The notes beneath the pieces are model-generated. The model did not search any database and was not told where the DNA came from. It saw nothing but the letters and a program-made list of their open reading frames with translations. Both the position numbers and the translations under genes were made by a program. From an uncultured Bacteroidales bacterium (GTDB lineage Bacteria; Bacteroidota; Bacteroidia; Bacteroidales; Bacteroidaceae), in assembly GCA_902779315.1 (NCBI GenBank), contig CACZBC010000006.1, positions 1 through 64,000 of the forward strand: a DNA stretch of 64,000 nt, read 5' to 3'. Of this stretch, positions 25,023 through 34,902 are shown piece after piece (position 1 is the stretch's first letter; every line of letters starts with the position of its first letter).

Positions 25023-28000
25023 ATGAAAACAAGATGTCTCCTGCTGGTTGCACTTTGCCTGCAACTCTTTTCCCTGACCACAAAAGCCGATGGGCTGCAG
25101 GTCGTGAGCTCTCCCGTCGATGGTTGCTTCACGATTGCAGGTTCCGTATCGACCGATAAGGCCATCGTCCTCTATGATGCCAACGATGGCGAAGTGGTGA
25201 CAACGGTGGTCGATTGTCTCCTTTCAGACCTGAAAGCAGTCACAAAGAAGACATTCATGAAGTACAAGGCTGAGCCCACAACGCTGAAGTGTCCTATCAT
25301 CGTGGGCACTATCGGTCAGTCGAGTCACATCGACCAGCTCATTTCCGATGAAAAGATAGATGTGAGTGATGTCGAGGGCAAGTGGGAAGCGTTTGGTATT
25401 CAAGTGGTTGACAATCCTATGGAAGGTGTGGAGCGAGCCCTCGCCATCTTCGGTTCGCAACCTCGAGCCACAGCCTATGGTATGTTCGAACTGAGCCGCA
25501 TGATGGGCGTTTCACCTTGGATTTGGTGGGCAGATGTTACGCCAACCACCCGGATGCAGCTCTACGTAACACCCGGCAGACGCGTCTTCGGTTCGCCTTC
25601 TGTCAAGTTTCGTGGCATCTTCCTCAACGACGAGGACTTCGGCCTTCGCCCTTGGGCAGCGAAAAAGATGGACACCAACCTGAACAACTTTGGTCCCAAG
25701 ACCTATGCCGCCATCATGGAACTGCTGCTTCGCCTTCGTGCCAACACGCTTTGGCCAGCTATGCATGCAGGCTCCCGAGCCTTCTGGTTCGAAAAGACAA
25801 ACATCCCCCTCATCATGAAGTACGACATCTACATGGGCTCCAGCCACTGCGAACAAATGTTGAGGGACAACGAGTACGAATGGGGCAAGACAGGCGACAA
25901 GTTCGGCGGTCACGGCAACGACGACTGGTACGGGCATTAACGGCTACAGCAACACCGCTGAGCGAGTTGCCGCTTTGACAGAGATAATTGCTTATCAAAG
26001 ACAACTCCTTGCAGACAGTATAGGCGACCCAACCCGCATTCCGCAAATCTTCATCCCCTACAAGGAAGTGCTCGACTGCTATAATGCAGGTCTGCAGGTT
26101 CCTGAGGACGTCACACTGATGTGGGTGGATGACAATCATGGCTACATTCGCCAAATGCCCAATTCTGCTGAACAAGCCCGTTCAGGAGGCAATGCCGTCT
26201 ACTACCACCTCTCCTATTGGGGCTCGCCCGACTCCTACCTTTGGCTCAGCACCATCTCACCCTCTCTCTGCAGCTACGAGTTGTGCAAAGGTTATGCGCA
26301 AGGCATTCAGGACCAATGGATTATCAATGTCGGAGACATCAAGCCCGCTGAAGAGGAGCTGGAGTTCTGCATGGACCTCGCTTGGGACATCAACAGTTGG
26401 ACACCAGAGCGCGCTCATCTCTATACTCGCGACTGGGCAGCACGAACTTTTGGCGAGGACTATGCTGACGAAATCAACGAGATAAAGATGGCTTATTACC
26501 GTCTTGGCATAGCAGCTAAGCCCGAACATGTGCAGCTCTGCCACTTCGACCACTCGAACGCACAGATAGATGCGCGCATCGAAGAATATCAAGAACTCTA
26601 TCAAAGAACTGTTGCCCTGCGCTCTCGCATTCCTTCCTCGCTTCGCAACGCCTACTACGAACTCGTCGAGTACCCTGTTTGCGCTTGTACAGACCAGAAT
26701 ATCAAACTGTTGCGAGCCCGTCAGAGCTTCGTCTATGCTTGGGCGGGACAGGGCGAGAAGGCTCTCTCGTACTCAGCAGATGCACAGAAAGCCTTCGACG
26801 AAATCGTGACGCTGACCAACAAATACAACACAGGCATTGCCAGCGGAAAGTGGAACGGCATGATGAGCTACAAGCCAAACAACTGGAGCCAGCACCTGAT
26901 GCCAGCTGTGGCCACTTCCGACAACGTGGCAGAACAGCAGAGCAGCATCCTTCAGCCCAAAGTCAACATCATCGCCGGAGGCAGTTACAACAATGCATCC
27001 TCCACAGTGAAGACGCTGGAGGGACTGGGCATTCGAGGCACTACAGCAACTGTCTGGCCACTCGATATGGAGGCTTACACCAATGCCAACAATGCCCCCT
27101 ATGCCGACTACACTCTGCCTGTACAAGAAGGCCTCAACGTCATTCAGGTGCGCTGCTTGCCCACATTCCGCCTCAACACCAATTATGATATGCGTCTCGC
27201 CATTTCCGTCGAGGGAAACAACGCTACGATCATCTCCATCAAGCAAACGGAGCGAACAGAGTCTTGGGACGAGACAGTGGCTCAAGGCTACATCCCAGCT
27301 GCTGTTCACTACATGAGCACTGAGGACAAGACGGTCAAAGTGCGCGTCTACTTCATGGATCCTGGGCTTTGTGTCAGCGCTTTGGCAAGCATACCTTTCA
27401 AGGCTGGAGACGATGACCTCACAGACCTTCTCACCAATCCCGACTTCGAGTATGGCGGCACAGCTGGAACTCTCAATCCGCAAGGTGGCCTCATTCGAGG
27501 CGTACCCAAAGGCTGGAGAGCAACAAGCATCACAAACGGCAATTCGTGGGGCATCAATCAGGATGCCAAGCATCTGTGGGGTATCAACATCTTCTGGGCA
27601 AGTGGCAAGCCTCTGCCCAACTCGTATGAACTCTCGCAAACCATTCCTGCATCGAAACTCGGAGCTGGCACATACCTCGTGACCTGTTTGCTTGGTGTGC
27701 AGAAAGACAAGCTGGCAAACTGTCGACTCTTTGCCAACAAGAACGTCCAATACTACGGAAAGGAGAGCGACTATACAGCCTCGATGCTCACCAATGGCGA
27801 GACCAACACCTTTGCGGGCTATGGCGCTTCCGGAGCGGGCAAAATGACTTTGCATCCGATGGCAGTGATGGTGACGCTCAAAGACGGAGAGGCTCTGAAG
27901 CTCGGCATCCGTACAAGTAATTTCAAGGCCGATGGAACACGCTCCACGAACGACAGTCACGGATGGTTCAAGGTGGACCATTTCCGCTTGCAGCGTATCG

Positions 28001-28173
28001 ATGCAAAAGACGAAGCAGACGGAATCGGAGCACTTCCCCAAAGGGAAAGCAAGGAGGGGACTTACACCTTCTACGACCTTCAAGGCCGCAAGCTCCCTTT
28101 TGGCTTATCCCGTCAGAACGGCCTATTCATCATGCGTCGTCCTGACGGCAGTATCGTCAAACTGGCTAAGTAA
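25023..28173 (+). pseudogene. GH115 alpha-glucuronidase gene broken by an internal deletion and frameshift
   Basis: Family 115 enzymes remove glucuronic or 4-O-methylglucuronic acid side chains from xylan. The first open part (to the TAA at 25938) has a signal peptide and reads normally through FELSRMMGVSPWIWWADV, LRANTLWPAMH and KYDIYMGSSHCEQMLR to GNDDWYGH. The second part continues in another frame from about 25930 with TGINGYSNTAERVAALTEII, then IPYKEVLDCYNAG and VTLMWVDDNHGYIRQM to the end. By comparison with the family about 35 codons, including the GMRG-type motif, are missing at the junction and the frame is shifted. The C-terminus has a galactose-binding-like domain and a secretion-type tail. 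A sequencing error alone would not explain the missing motif. Confidence 0.8.
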
Positions 28174-28240
28174 CTGAGAACGAGAGGGCCGCAGCCATTG
28201 CAGCCCAACGCTCTTGCTTACATCTGCCAATGCAACATGG

Positions 28241-28337
28241 GGCGTTTCCAAACGTCACACGTGATGATTGCAATCTTGGCACGTGACATTTGCGATTTAC
28301 CCACGTGATGTTTGCAATTTACCTACGTGATGTTTTC
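28241..28337 (+). repeat. 22-bp tandem array D (4 units plus partial)
   Basis: Units at 28241, 28263, 28285 and 28307, all ending CACGT or TACGT, then a partial GATGTTTTC. It fills the gap between the GH115 pseudogene and the converging HhH gene, ending 25 bp from the latter. Confidence 0.88.
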
Positions 28338-28361
28338 AGATGCTCGCAGATACTTCGTCAA

Positions 28362-29276
28362 TTACTCAAAGGTGATATAGGGACGCAGTCTGTCGAGGTC
28401 GGTCTGACGGAAGCCTTCGAGGCGCGAAAGCTCGTCAAGGGATTGCAAATCCCCTTTGTTGCGTCGATGCTCGAAGATGGCTTTGGCTTGATAGAAGTTG
28501 AGATAAGGATGCTTCATCAACTGCTGGACGGAAAGCTTGTTGACGTTGATCTTCTTGATTTCGACGGGTGAAACGCTCATGTATTTCAGTACGGAATCAG
28601 GCATTTCGATGGCTTCCATTGCCTGCTCGACAGAGGTAAACCCGCCAAGCGTCTTTCTGTATGCGACAATTCGGGCTGCTCTTCTGGAAGCGATGCCTGG
28701 AATCATCTTCAGGAGCGAAGTGTCGGCTGTGTTGATGTCGATGGTCTGGCCGAAATGTATTTTCTCTTGCTTGGGGAAAGAATCCTGCCTAGTTTGCTTC
28801 ACTTCGGCAATTGTCTGCTCTCTCGGAGCTTCCTCTGCGAAGGGTTTTCGTACCTCAGGTTCGACGTATTGAAACGCTTTTGCAATCTTGATATAAGGTC
28901 TCAATCGCTCCCATTGTTCGTTGGTCATACCTGGAACTCGCATAAAATCCTCAGGCTTATGGTAGCGTCCATGTTTGGCTCGGTAGCGATAGATGCTACG
29001 GACTTGCCAAGGGGATAGTCCGAGGCGCAAAAGAGTCGTACTGTCTGCCGTATTAGGATCGAAAGGGAAGGTCTCGAAAGGCTCTTCATCAACTGCATAA
29101 ATGTATTGTTTTCCAGGATGGCCTGATCTCTCTGAACTCTTCTCTATGCCCTCTGTCGTTGATTTTGGACTATGCCAAGTCCATAGAGAATAGCCAAGAA
29201 CGCCTACAATCAGCACGCATTCGATGACCAGCAAACCTCTTCTCTGTGAGGGTGTGAATATGGGCAAGCGTTTCAT
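28362..29276 (-). CDS. Helix-hairpin-helix protein (ComEA-like, membrane anchored)
   Basis: A 304-residue protein with one N-terminal membrane segment (GLLVIECVLIVGVLGYSLW at 14-32) and three helix-hairpin-helix blocks outside: FDPNTADSTTLLRLGLSP near 72-89, IDINTADTSLLKMIPGIA near 176-193, and INVNKLSVQQLMKHPYL near 244-260. ComEA-type proteins bind incoming double-stranded DNA in the periplasm, so with dprA it may serve DNA uptake; in Bacteroidetes this is inference. The start overlaps the stop of the upstream sodium symporter gene by 4 bp. Confidence 0.88.
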   Translation of the reverse strand: MKRLPIFTPSQRRGLLVIECVLIVGVLGYSLWTWHSPKSTTEGIEKSSERSGHPGKQYIYAVDEEPFETFPFDPNTADSTTLLRLGLSPWQVRSIYRYRAKHGRYHKPEDFMRVPGMTNEQWERLRPYIKIAKAFQYVEPEVRKPFAEEAPREQTIAEVKQTRQDSFPKQEKIHFGQTIDINTADTSLLKMIPGIASRRAARIVAYRKTLGGFTSVEQAMEAIEMPDSVLKYMSVSPVEIKKINVNKLSVQQLMKHPYLNFYQAKAIFEHRRNKGDLQSLDELSRLEGFRQTDLDRLRPYITFE

Positions 29277-30625
29277 GAGAGAAGTTCCTGCAGGAAGACA
29301 GCAGCAATGGCAATGGGTGCGACGTAGCGGATAATGAAATAGTAGAGGCGGAACAGCTTGAAATGAATGGTGCCGCCATTCGTCAACTCATTCTCTACCA
29401 ATTTCCTATCCAAGTACCAACCAGTAAAGAGACAGATGATGATACCACCAAGAGGCAAAATGATCTTGGAAGCCGTGAAGTCGAACAACTCGAAGATATT
29501 CAGGCCGAAAAGCTTGATGTCGCTCCAAACGCCGAAAGAGAGGGAACAGGCTATGCCAAGTGTCATACAAGCTACGGAAACGGCAACAGATGCCTTCTTG
29601 CGCGAAATGTGGAAGGCCTCCAAGACGTAAGCCGTCACACTCTCGTGCAAGGACATCGCGCTGGTAAGCGCTGCCAGCAAAAGCAACAGATAGAAGAAGC
29701 TCGAGAAGATGTAGCCAAGCCAAGGAACATGACTGAATGCGATGTTGAACACACTGGGAAGTGTGATGAAGACGAGGCCCGGACCAGCATCCACGCTGAC
29801 CTCCTCGACACTGAAGACGGCAGGAAAAATGATGAAGCCGGCCAAGATGGCAACTATCGTATCGATGACACTCACACCTACAGCCGTCTTTGGCAACTTG
29901 GTATCGGCTCGGAAATAAGAGGCATAGGTGCAGAGGCAGCCCATAGCCAAGCTTAGCGAGAAGAACGCTTGACCCACAGCACTGAGTATCACACTGGCCG
30001 TAAGTTTCGAGAAATCAGGCTTAAGAAGGAAACGCAGACCTTGCGAAGAGCCTGGCATGCTGAATGAGCAAACCACGAGAATGCCGATAATGAGGAGCAA
30101 GAGGGGCATCATAAGTTTCGAATAGCGCTCAATGCCAGACTGAACGCCCTTGGCTATGATGAAGTGCGTCAGTGCCATGAAGGCGGCTCCAGCCAGTATA
30201 GGCATCCAAGGGTCGCTGACAAAGTTTGTAAAGACATCGCTATAATCGCGGTCAGCTTGCAGTCGTCCACCCACACTCTCAATGAGATAGAAGAGGGTCC
30301 AACCGCTGATGACAATATAGTAGGACAGAATCAAGAACGCCACAAAGACACCAGCAACACCCTCGATGCGCCACCACTTGCCTGGAGCGAGCTTTGCAAA
30401 AGCGGAAATAGTGTTGGCGTGAGTATGACGGCCGATGAGGAACTCACTCATCATGACAGGGATGCCAATGAAGGCTATACAAAGCAGATAGATGAAGATG
30501 AAGGCTGCGCCACCATTGTTGCCGACTTCGGTGGGGAAGCGCCACACATTGCCCAAGCCGACGGCCGACCCTGCAGAGGCCAACACGGCTCCCAACTTGC
30601 TGCCAAAGTTATGTCTTGTTTCCAT
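29273..30625 (-). CDS. Sodium-dependent transporter (neurotransmitter:sodium symporter family), copy 1
   Basis: A 450-residue inner-membrane protein with the LeuT-fold signature near the N-terminus: GAVLASAGSAVGLGNVWRFP at 12-31, then NNGGAAFIFIYLL. About eleven hydrophobic segments. It would import an amino acid or related solute with Na+. Many family members of this length have 11 rather than 12 segments. It is preceded by a paralogue 18 bp upstream and followed by the HhH gene, which overlaps by 4 bp. Confidence 0.94.
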   Translation of the reverse strand: METRHNFGSKLGAVLASAGSAVGLGNVWRFPTEVGNNGGAAFIFIYLLCIAFIGIPVMMSEFLIGRHTHANTISAFAKLAPGKWWRIEGVAGVFVAFLILSYYIVISGWTLFYLIESVGGRLQADRDYSDVFTNFVSDPWMPILAGAAFMALTHFIIAKGVQSGIERYSKLMMPLLLLIIGILVVCSFSMPGSSQGLRFLLKPDFSKLTASVILSAVGQAFFSLSLAMGCLCTYASYFRADTKLPKTAVGVSVIDTIVAILAGFIIFPAVFSVEEVSVDAGPGLVFITLPSVFNIAFSHVPWLGYIFSSFFYLLLLLAALTSAMSLHESVTAYVLEAFHISRKKASVAVSVACMTLGIACSLSFGVWSDIKLFGLNIFELFDFTASKIILPLGGIIICLFTGWYLDRKLVENELTNGGTIHFKLFRLYYFIIRYVAPIAIAAVFLQELLS

Positions 30626-30643
30626 CTGTTAATGTATCTCAGT

Positions 30644-32020
30644 CTATAAGAAAAGCGGGAATAGTTCGTTCAGAAATATGACGAGGATGCCAATGGGGGC
30701 AACCCAACGAATGAGGAAGAGCAACGGGCGCATCGTTCGAACTGGGATGCTGCCGTCGTTGGTCAACTGTTGCTCGACAAGTTTGCGGTCGAGATACCAG
30801 CCGACAAACAAGGTTATCAGGAGTCCGCCAAGCGGCATCAGGAACTTGGTGACAGTATAGTCGAAGAGGTCGAAGAAGCCGCGACCGAAGAATGTCACTT
30901 CCTGCCAAGGTCCGAAGGAAAGCGAACAGAAGCTGCCCAGTACAAGGCAAACGAGGGTGACTATGGCTGCAGCTCGACGACGACTCTTGTTGAAGTGCTC
31001 GGAAATGAAAGCTGTGCATATCTCGTGCATGCTGATGCTACTCGTCAGAGCTGCCAACAGAAGCAAGACATAGAAGAGAAGCGAGAAGGCATAACCCAAG
31101 ACAGGCATTTCGCTGAAACTGAGCAGGAAGACATTTGGCAAGGTGATGAAGACAAGGCCGGGTCCTGCATCAGGTGCTATACCTACACTAAACACAGTGG
31201 GGAAAATGATAAATCCGCTCAACACAGCCACCATCGTATCAATGATGCAGACGTTCATGGCCGAACTTACCAATCTTGTCTCGTTGTTGAAATAGGATGC
31301 GTAGGTCACCAAGCAACCCAAGCCGACACTAAGCGAAAAGAAGGCTTGGCCCATAGCTCCAAGTACAACTTCGGGCGTGACTTTGCTCAAATCTGGTCGT
31401 AATAAAAAGCGAAGACCTTCGGCGGCTCCCGTCATTGTCAGCGAGAAAGCCACCAAGAGCACGATGATGGCGAGAAGCATAGGCATCATCAGTTTCGAAT
31501 AGCGTTCGATGCCATGCTGGATGCCTCGAGAAACGACAAGATGCGTCAACAAGAGGAAGACAGCAAGATAGATGATAGGCTGCCAAGGGTCGGACACAAA
31601 GGCGTTGAAAAGTGCTCCGAAATCAGTTTCACCTTGACTCTGAAGCTTTCCCAAAGCCGATTGAACTGTGTAATGAAGGGTCCATCCTGCTACCACAGAA
31701 TAGAAGGAAAGCACGAGGAAACCTCCAAGTACGCCCATCATGCCAGCAACTATCCACAGCTTTTTCGGCGCAAGCTTCTGGAAAGCGCCGATGGCATTGC
31801 TGCGAGCAGAACGTCCGATGACGAACTCGCTGATCATGACTGGCATTGCAAGCAGGAATATGAAACCCAGATAGATGAGGATGAAAGCTGCTCCCCCACC
31901 CTTTCCGACCTCGGTGGGGAAACGCCAGATATTGCCCAATCCGACAGCCGAACCAGCCGAAGCCAAAATGACTCCCAGCTGACTTCCAAAACTTCCTCTT
32001 GCTGTATTACCCGAATTCAT
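30644..32020 (-). CDS. Sodium-dependent transporter (neurotransmitter:sodium symporter family), copy 2
   Basis: A 458-residue paralogue of the adjacent gene, with GVILASAGSAVGLGNIWRFP and KGGGAAFILIYLG in the same places. The start is Met22 of the longest frame (ATG at 32018-32020), since the longer version would begin upstream of the -7 box at 32049-32056. The two proteins keep the same domain order throughout, so this is a tandem duplication that has diverged and may recognise different substrates. Confidence 0.94.
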   Translation of the reverse strand: MNSGNTARGSFGSQLGVILASAGSAVGLGNIWRFPTEVGKGGGAAFILIYLGFIFLLAMPVMISEFVIGRSARSNAIGAFQKLAPKKLWIVAGMMGVLGGFLVLSFYSVVAGWTLHYTVQSALGKLQSQGETDFGALFNAFVSDPWQPIIYLAVFLLLTHLVVSRGIQHGIERYSKLMMPMLLAIIVLLVAFSLTMTGAAEGLRFLLRPDLSKVTPEVVLGAMGQAFFSLSVGLGCLVTYASYFNNETRLVSSAMNVCIIDTMVAVLSGFIIFPTVFSVGIAPDAGPGLVFITLPNVFLLSFSEMPVLGYAFSLLFYVLLLLAALTSSISMHEICTAFISEHFNKSRRRAAAIVTLVCLVLGSFCSLSFGPWQEVTFFGRGFFDLFDYTVTKFLMPLGGLLITLFVGWYLDRKLVEQQLTNDGSIPVRTMRPLLFLIRWVAPIGILVIFLNELFPLFL

Positions 32021-32048
32021 GTGGCGCAGTTTTTCACAAAATTCGTTG

Positions 32049-32056
32049 CAAATATA
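32049..32056 (-). promoter_or_regulatory. -7 box of the sodium symporter operon
   Basis: The minus strand reads TATATTTG 29 bp upstream of the start. A TTTG on the minus strand at 32081-32084 is 24 bp away, longer than usual. Confidence 0.55.
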
Positions 32057-32069
32057 CATAAAAAAGCCG

Positions 32070-32077
32070 TATCTTTG
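32070..32077 (+). promoter_or_regulatory. -7 box of the VanZ-like gene
   Basis: TATCTTTG 29 bp before the ATG at 32106; this excludes the longer frame starting at 32019. Confidence 0.6.
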
Positions 32078-32105
32078 CAGCAAAATACAGAAAAAGAGTA
32101 CTTAT

Positions 32106-32489
32106 ATGCTACATAAATACTTGTGCCGCTACCCCATCGCACTCTTTGTGGCAACCTGCATTGTCCTGCTTTCCCTGTTGCCCATTCCCGACGTGAAGGT
32201 GGGAGTCCATGTCCCTCTTGCCGACAAATGGACACATATGGTCATGTACGGAGTGTTGACACTCATCATCTGGTTGGAATACAGACGTTCGCACCAACAA
32301 TGGAACACTTGGAAACTGATACTTTTCGCTTTCCTGGCACCCATCGCTTTTGGCGGACTGATGGAACTGGCACAGACCCATCTGACCACATGCCGAAGTG
32401 GTGAATGGCTCGACTTTGCCGCCAACACCATTGGTGTTTGTCTGGGAACTGTTTGCGGACTTGTGGCAAAGATTCCTACGAAGCGTTAA
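32106..32489 (+). CDS. VanZ-like membrane protein
   Basis: A 127-residue protein with four hydrophobic segments. The VanZ-family features are LLPIPDVKVG after the first segment, DKWTHMVMYGVL near 45-56, GGLMELAQTHL near 85-95 and GEWLDFAANTIGVCLG near 101-116. VanZ gives low teicoplanin resistance in enterococci; in Bacteroidetes the role is unknown and probably envelope related. The stop overlaps that of the converging VanX-like gene by 4 bp. Confidence 0.88.
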   Translation: MLHKYLCRYPIALFVATCIVLLSLLPIPDVKVGVHVPLADKWTHMVMYGVLTLIIWLEYRRSHQQWNTWKLILFAFLAPIAFGGLMELAQTHLTTCRSGEWLDFAANTIGVCLGTVCGLVAKIPTKR

Positions 32490-33271
32490 AGTTTCCGAAC
32501 CGGGAAATTGAAGTAGGTGTCGGGAAAGGGTTCGTCAACCAAGCAGAAGTGCCACCACTCTGTTGGGAACGGCTTGAATCCGTGGCGCATCATGGCTTCA
32601 CGAAGAATCATGCGATTGCAGAACTGCTCAGCAGTAATACTGCGACCTGCAGGACTCTTGCCATTGTCGCCAGTATATTCCTGCGTTTCAGGATCGCCAC
32701 AAAAGTCGGGATGACTCTCCGGACCAAACCAATCGAACGTTCCACCCATATCCAACTCCTTTTCCGTCCTCATATCAAAAAGCGTCAGGTCAACTGTGGA
32801 ACCTCTCGTATGCCCGCTCTTGGCACAGATGTACTCTTGGTCGAAGAGGACGCTCTTGTCGAGGTCGGGATAGAAGAATTGTCGCATCAAAGTGTCTGGG
32901 ATGTTTTCCGCCCAACGAACGAAGTGGTCGACGGCTTTCTGGGGGCGGTAGGCGTCGTAGATTTTCAGGCGATAACCTAAGGCTTTCACATCGTCGCTAA
33001 CAGCCTTGAGACTGTCCGCAGCCATTTTTGTCATCAGAGCTATGGGCTCGAGGTAGCCATCGATGCGTGCTCCGACGAAGTTGTAGGTGCTGAAATACCT
33101 GATTTCCAAGATGGCATCGGGCACGACATCGGTCAGCGTCACAAATTGGCTGGAGTCTTCCGTCGGGTCGGAAGGACGGTTCTGAAGGTGATTGACGAGA
33201 CGGACGCCAGCATACGCGAGCACGATTGGCAGGGCGATGGCCACCAGCAGATACAAATTTCTTTTCTTCAT
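32486..33271 (-). CDS. D-alanyl-D-alanine dipeptidase (VanX/DdpX family)
   Basis: A 261-residue zinc dipeptidase with an N-terminal membrane anchor or signal (LYLLVAIALPIVLAYAGVRL). The zinc and catalytic residues are all visible: SGHTRGSTVDLT with H154 and D161, and TEWWHF with E238 and H241. Arg in YDAYRPQ near 109 is also conserved. It would cleave D-Ala-D-Ala in the periplasm during cell-wall recycling; there is no VanHA or VanRS nearby, so resistance is unlikely. Array E lies just upstream of its start. Confidence 0.92.
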   Translation of the reverse strand: MKKRNLYLLVAIALPIVLAYAGVRLVNHLQNRPSDPTEDSSQFVTLTDVVPDAILEIRYFSTYNFVGARIDGYLEPIALMTKMAADSLKAVSDDVKALGYRLKIYDAYRPQKAVDHFVRWAENIPDTLMRQFFYPDLDKSVLFDQEYICAKSGHTRGSTVDLTLFDMRTEKELDMGGTFDWFGPESHPDFCGDPETQEYTGDNGKSPAGRSITAEQFCNRMILREAMMRHGFKPFPTEWWHFCLVDEPFPDTYFNFPVRKL

Positions 33272-33307
33272 AGTTTTCAGGTTGTTACATCATCCCATGG
33301 CTTGACT

Positions 33308-33418
33308 GCAAACGTGGCACGTGTCGTTGGCAAACATCACGTGTGTCGTTGGCAAACGTCAAACGTGACAAAGGCAAACATCAAACGTGACGATGGCAAA
33401 CGTCACTGCAGTCGTTTG
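33308..33418 (-). repeat. 22-bp tandem array E (5 units)
   Basis: Units at 33308, 33330, 33352, 33374 and 33396 (the last 23 bp), each starting GCAAACG or GCAAACA, in reverse orientation. On the minus strand the order begins with a CTGCAGTG unit and continues with CACGTTTG and CACGTG types. It lies between the VanX-like gene start and the GH76 gene end. Confidence 0.9.
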
Positions 33419-33441
33419 GCATTAACCCTAGAGGCGTTTAT

Positions 33442-34890
33442 TCATTTGACGAGATACTTCTTCTTCTGAAAGATGTAAAGCCCGTTGTCGAGCTGCGCCA
33501 ACTGCTCTTGGGTGGCGTTCTTCTTGACTATTTTCCCATCAGGGGCATAGACATCCGACGAGCCATTGTTCGCCTCGTCCTTAACCTCATCTATAGGTGT
33601 GGCAGTGTCACTTGCAGGGAACATCAGCATAAGTGCAGGCATACCGCTAGCTCCATAACTCTCCACAACATCGCTCTCCGATGTTCGTTGGGCGAAGTTC
33701 CCCTTTTGGATGCCGCGAGTCTGGTCTCTGTAGGTATAGGCCTTCTGGATATTTCGCTGGATATGCAACATGTACGTCCTCGTCGAATTATAGTCCAAAT
33801 CACAGTCGTAGATGAGAATCCTCATGTATTGCGCATAGATGGCGGCATAGATGCCTTGCTCATAGCCGTTCTCATATTTGAGGACATAATTGGTGCACAT
33901 ATTGTCTATCACATAGTCGGCGGCCTTTTTGGCCTTGGTCAGATAGTTGCTCTCGCCAGTAAGTTTGTAGAGCAAGCAGCTTGCGCCAATATATGTGGCC
34001 TGATTGTAGAGATGGTCCGTAAACTCAGGACCGCCACCATGAATGCCGTCAGCCACTCGGCCAGAACTGTTGACAAGCGTAGCATCTGCCCAAGCATAGA
34101 TTTCCTTGGCTTTCTCGAGATACCACTCCTTCGTCTGTTTCGTAGGACGAGGCACAGTTGGAGGAGTCCTTCCTTCAGGCACAAGTTTATGAAGCAGACA
34201 GGCTGCAATCACAGTTGGGAAGTTGATGCAAGCGGAACGGAAGTCGCCAGGTTTGTGAGGATTGGCATGAGCGATAGGCTGCCACTCCCAAAACATACCG
34301 CCACCATACTTGCCTTCGAAGCGGGCAGGGTCAGCATACGAGCCGTCGTCGCCCACCTTGGCGGAGCCATACCACACCCTGCAGAAACTCTTCTCTGAGT
34401 TTAGCAGGTACTCTAACTTGCCAAAAGTCTCGTAAGCACGAGCCAAAGCACATGTCCACCACATTATGTCATCGTAGACAAACCAGCCGTTGTTCGTGTT
34501 TGGGTCGTGGAAGTCGAAGTTGACATAATGCGATTTCTCGCCACTATAAATCTTGTCGTGCAAGCTCTTGTACTTCCTGACACGAGCAGCATCACCCTCA
34601 AACTTGGCACGATTGTAGGCATTGATGACCATATCATACATGATGGCCTGGCACCAGATAGCGGCTGCACAACCAGAGACATCGTTGTCGCGGTATCCGT
34701 TGCCACGATGGTCAGCATTGGGTTGCTTTGTGTCGGCCTTGTAGATGTTTCGCGAGTTATCAAGGAAAGCCGCGTTGAAGTCGTCATACGCTTTCCACTC
34801 AGCCTCATCATCATAGGTGACGGGATATTGCGCAGCAGCATAACCTGCCCAAGCAAGCATGCCAAGAATGAGGATTAACTGTCGTTTCAT
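33442..34890 (-). CDS. Glycoside hydrolase family 76 (endo-alpha-1,6-mannanase)
   Basis: Cleaves the alpha-1,6-mannose backbone of fungal-type mannan. The 482 residues start with a signal peptide (MKRQLILILGMLAWAGYAAA). The paired catalytic Asp motif is YDDIMWW with D140 and D141, preceded by NTNNGWFV; further family blocks are GGMFWEW near 197 and FTDHLYNQATYIGA near 290. The C-terminus (VYAPDGKIV, then NGLYIFQKKKYLVK) is a short tail like those of the GH115 and sialidase proteins, probably for secretion or attachment. It is last in an operon with GH92, DUF1080 and an oxidoreductase; the gap to GH92 is 12 bp. Confidence 0.93.
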   Translation of the reverse strand: MKRQLILILGMLAWAGYAAAQYPVTYDDEAEWKAYDDFNAAFLDNSRNIYKADTKQPNADHRGNGYRDNDVSGCAAAIWCQAIMYDMVINAYNRAKFEGDAARVRKYKSLHDKIYSGEKSHYVNFDFHDPNTNNGWFVYDDIMWWTCALARAYETFGKLEYLLNSEKSFCRVWYGSAKVGDDGSYADPARFEGKYGGGMFWEWQPIAHANPHKPGDFRSACINFPTVIAACLLHKLVPEGRTPPTVPRPTKQTKEWYLEKAKEIYAWADATLVNSSGRVADGIHGGGPEFTDHLYNQATYIGASCLLYKLTGESNYLTKAKKAADYVIDNMCTNYVLKYENGYEQGIYAAIYAQYMRILIYDCDLDYNSTRTYMLHIQRNIQKAYTYRDQTRGIQKGNFAQRTSESDVVESYGASGMPALMLMFPASDTATPIDEVKDEANNGSSDVYAPDGKIVKKNATQEQLAQLDNGLYIFQKKKYLVK

Positions 34891-34902
34891 TGCTGCTTCT
34901 TT

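Noticed and set aside
24863..28173. A polysaccharide utilisation locus around GH115
   Set aside because: No SusC/SusD, sensor or other xylan genes are adjacent, and the gene is broken.
32486..33271. Vancomycin resistance cluster from VanX-like and VanZ-like genes
   Set aside because: The genes converge, are not in one operon, and no ligase or dehydrogenase is present; housekeeping roles fit better.
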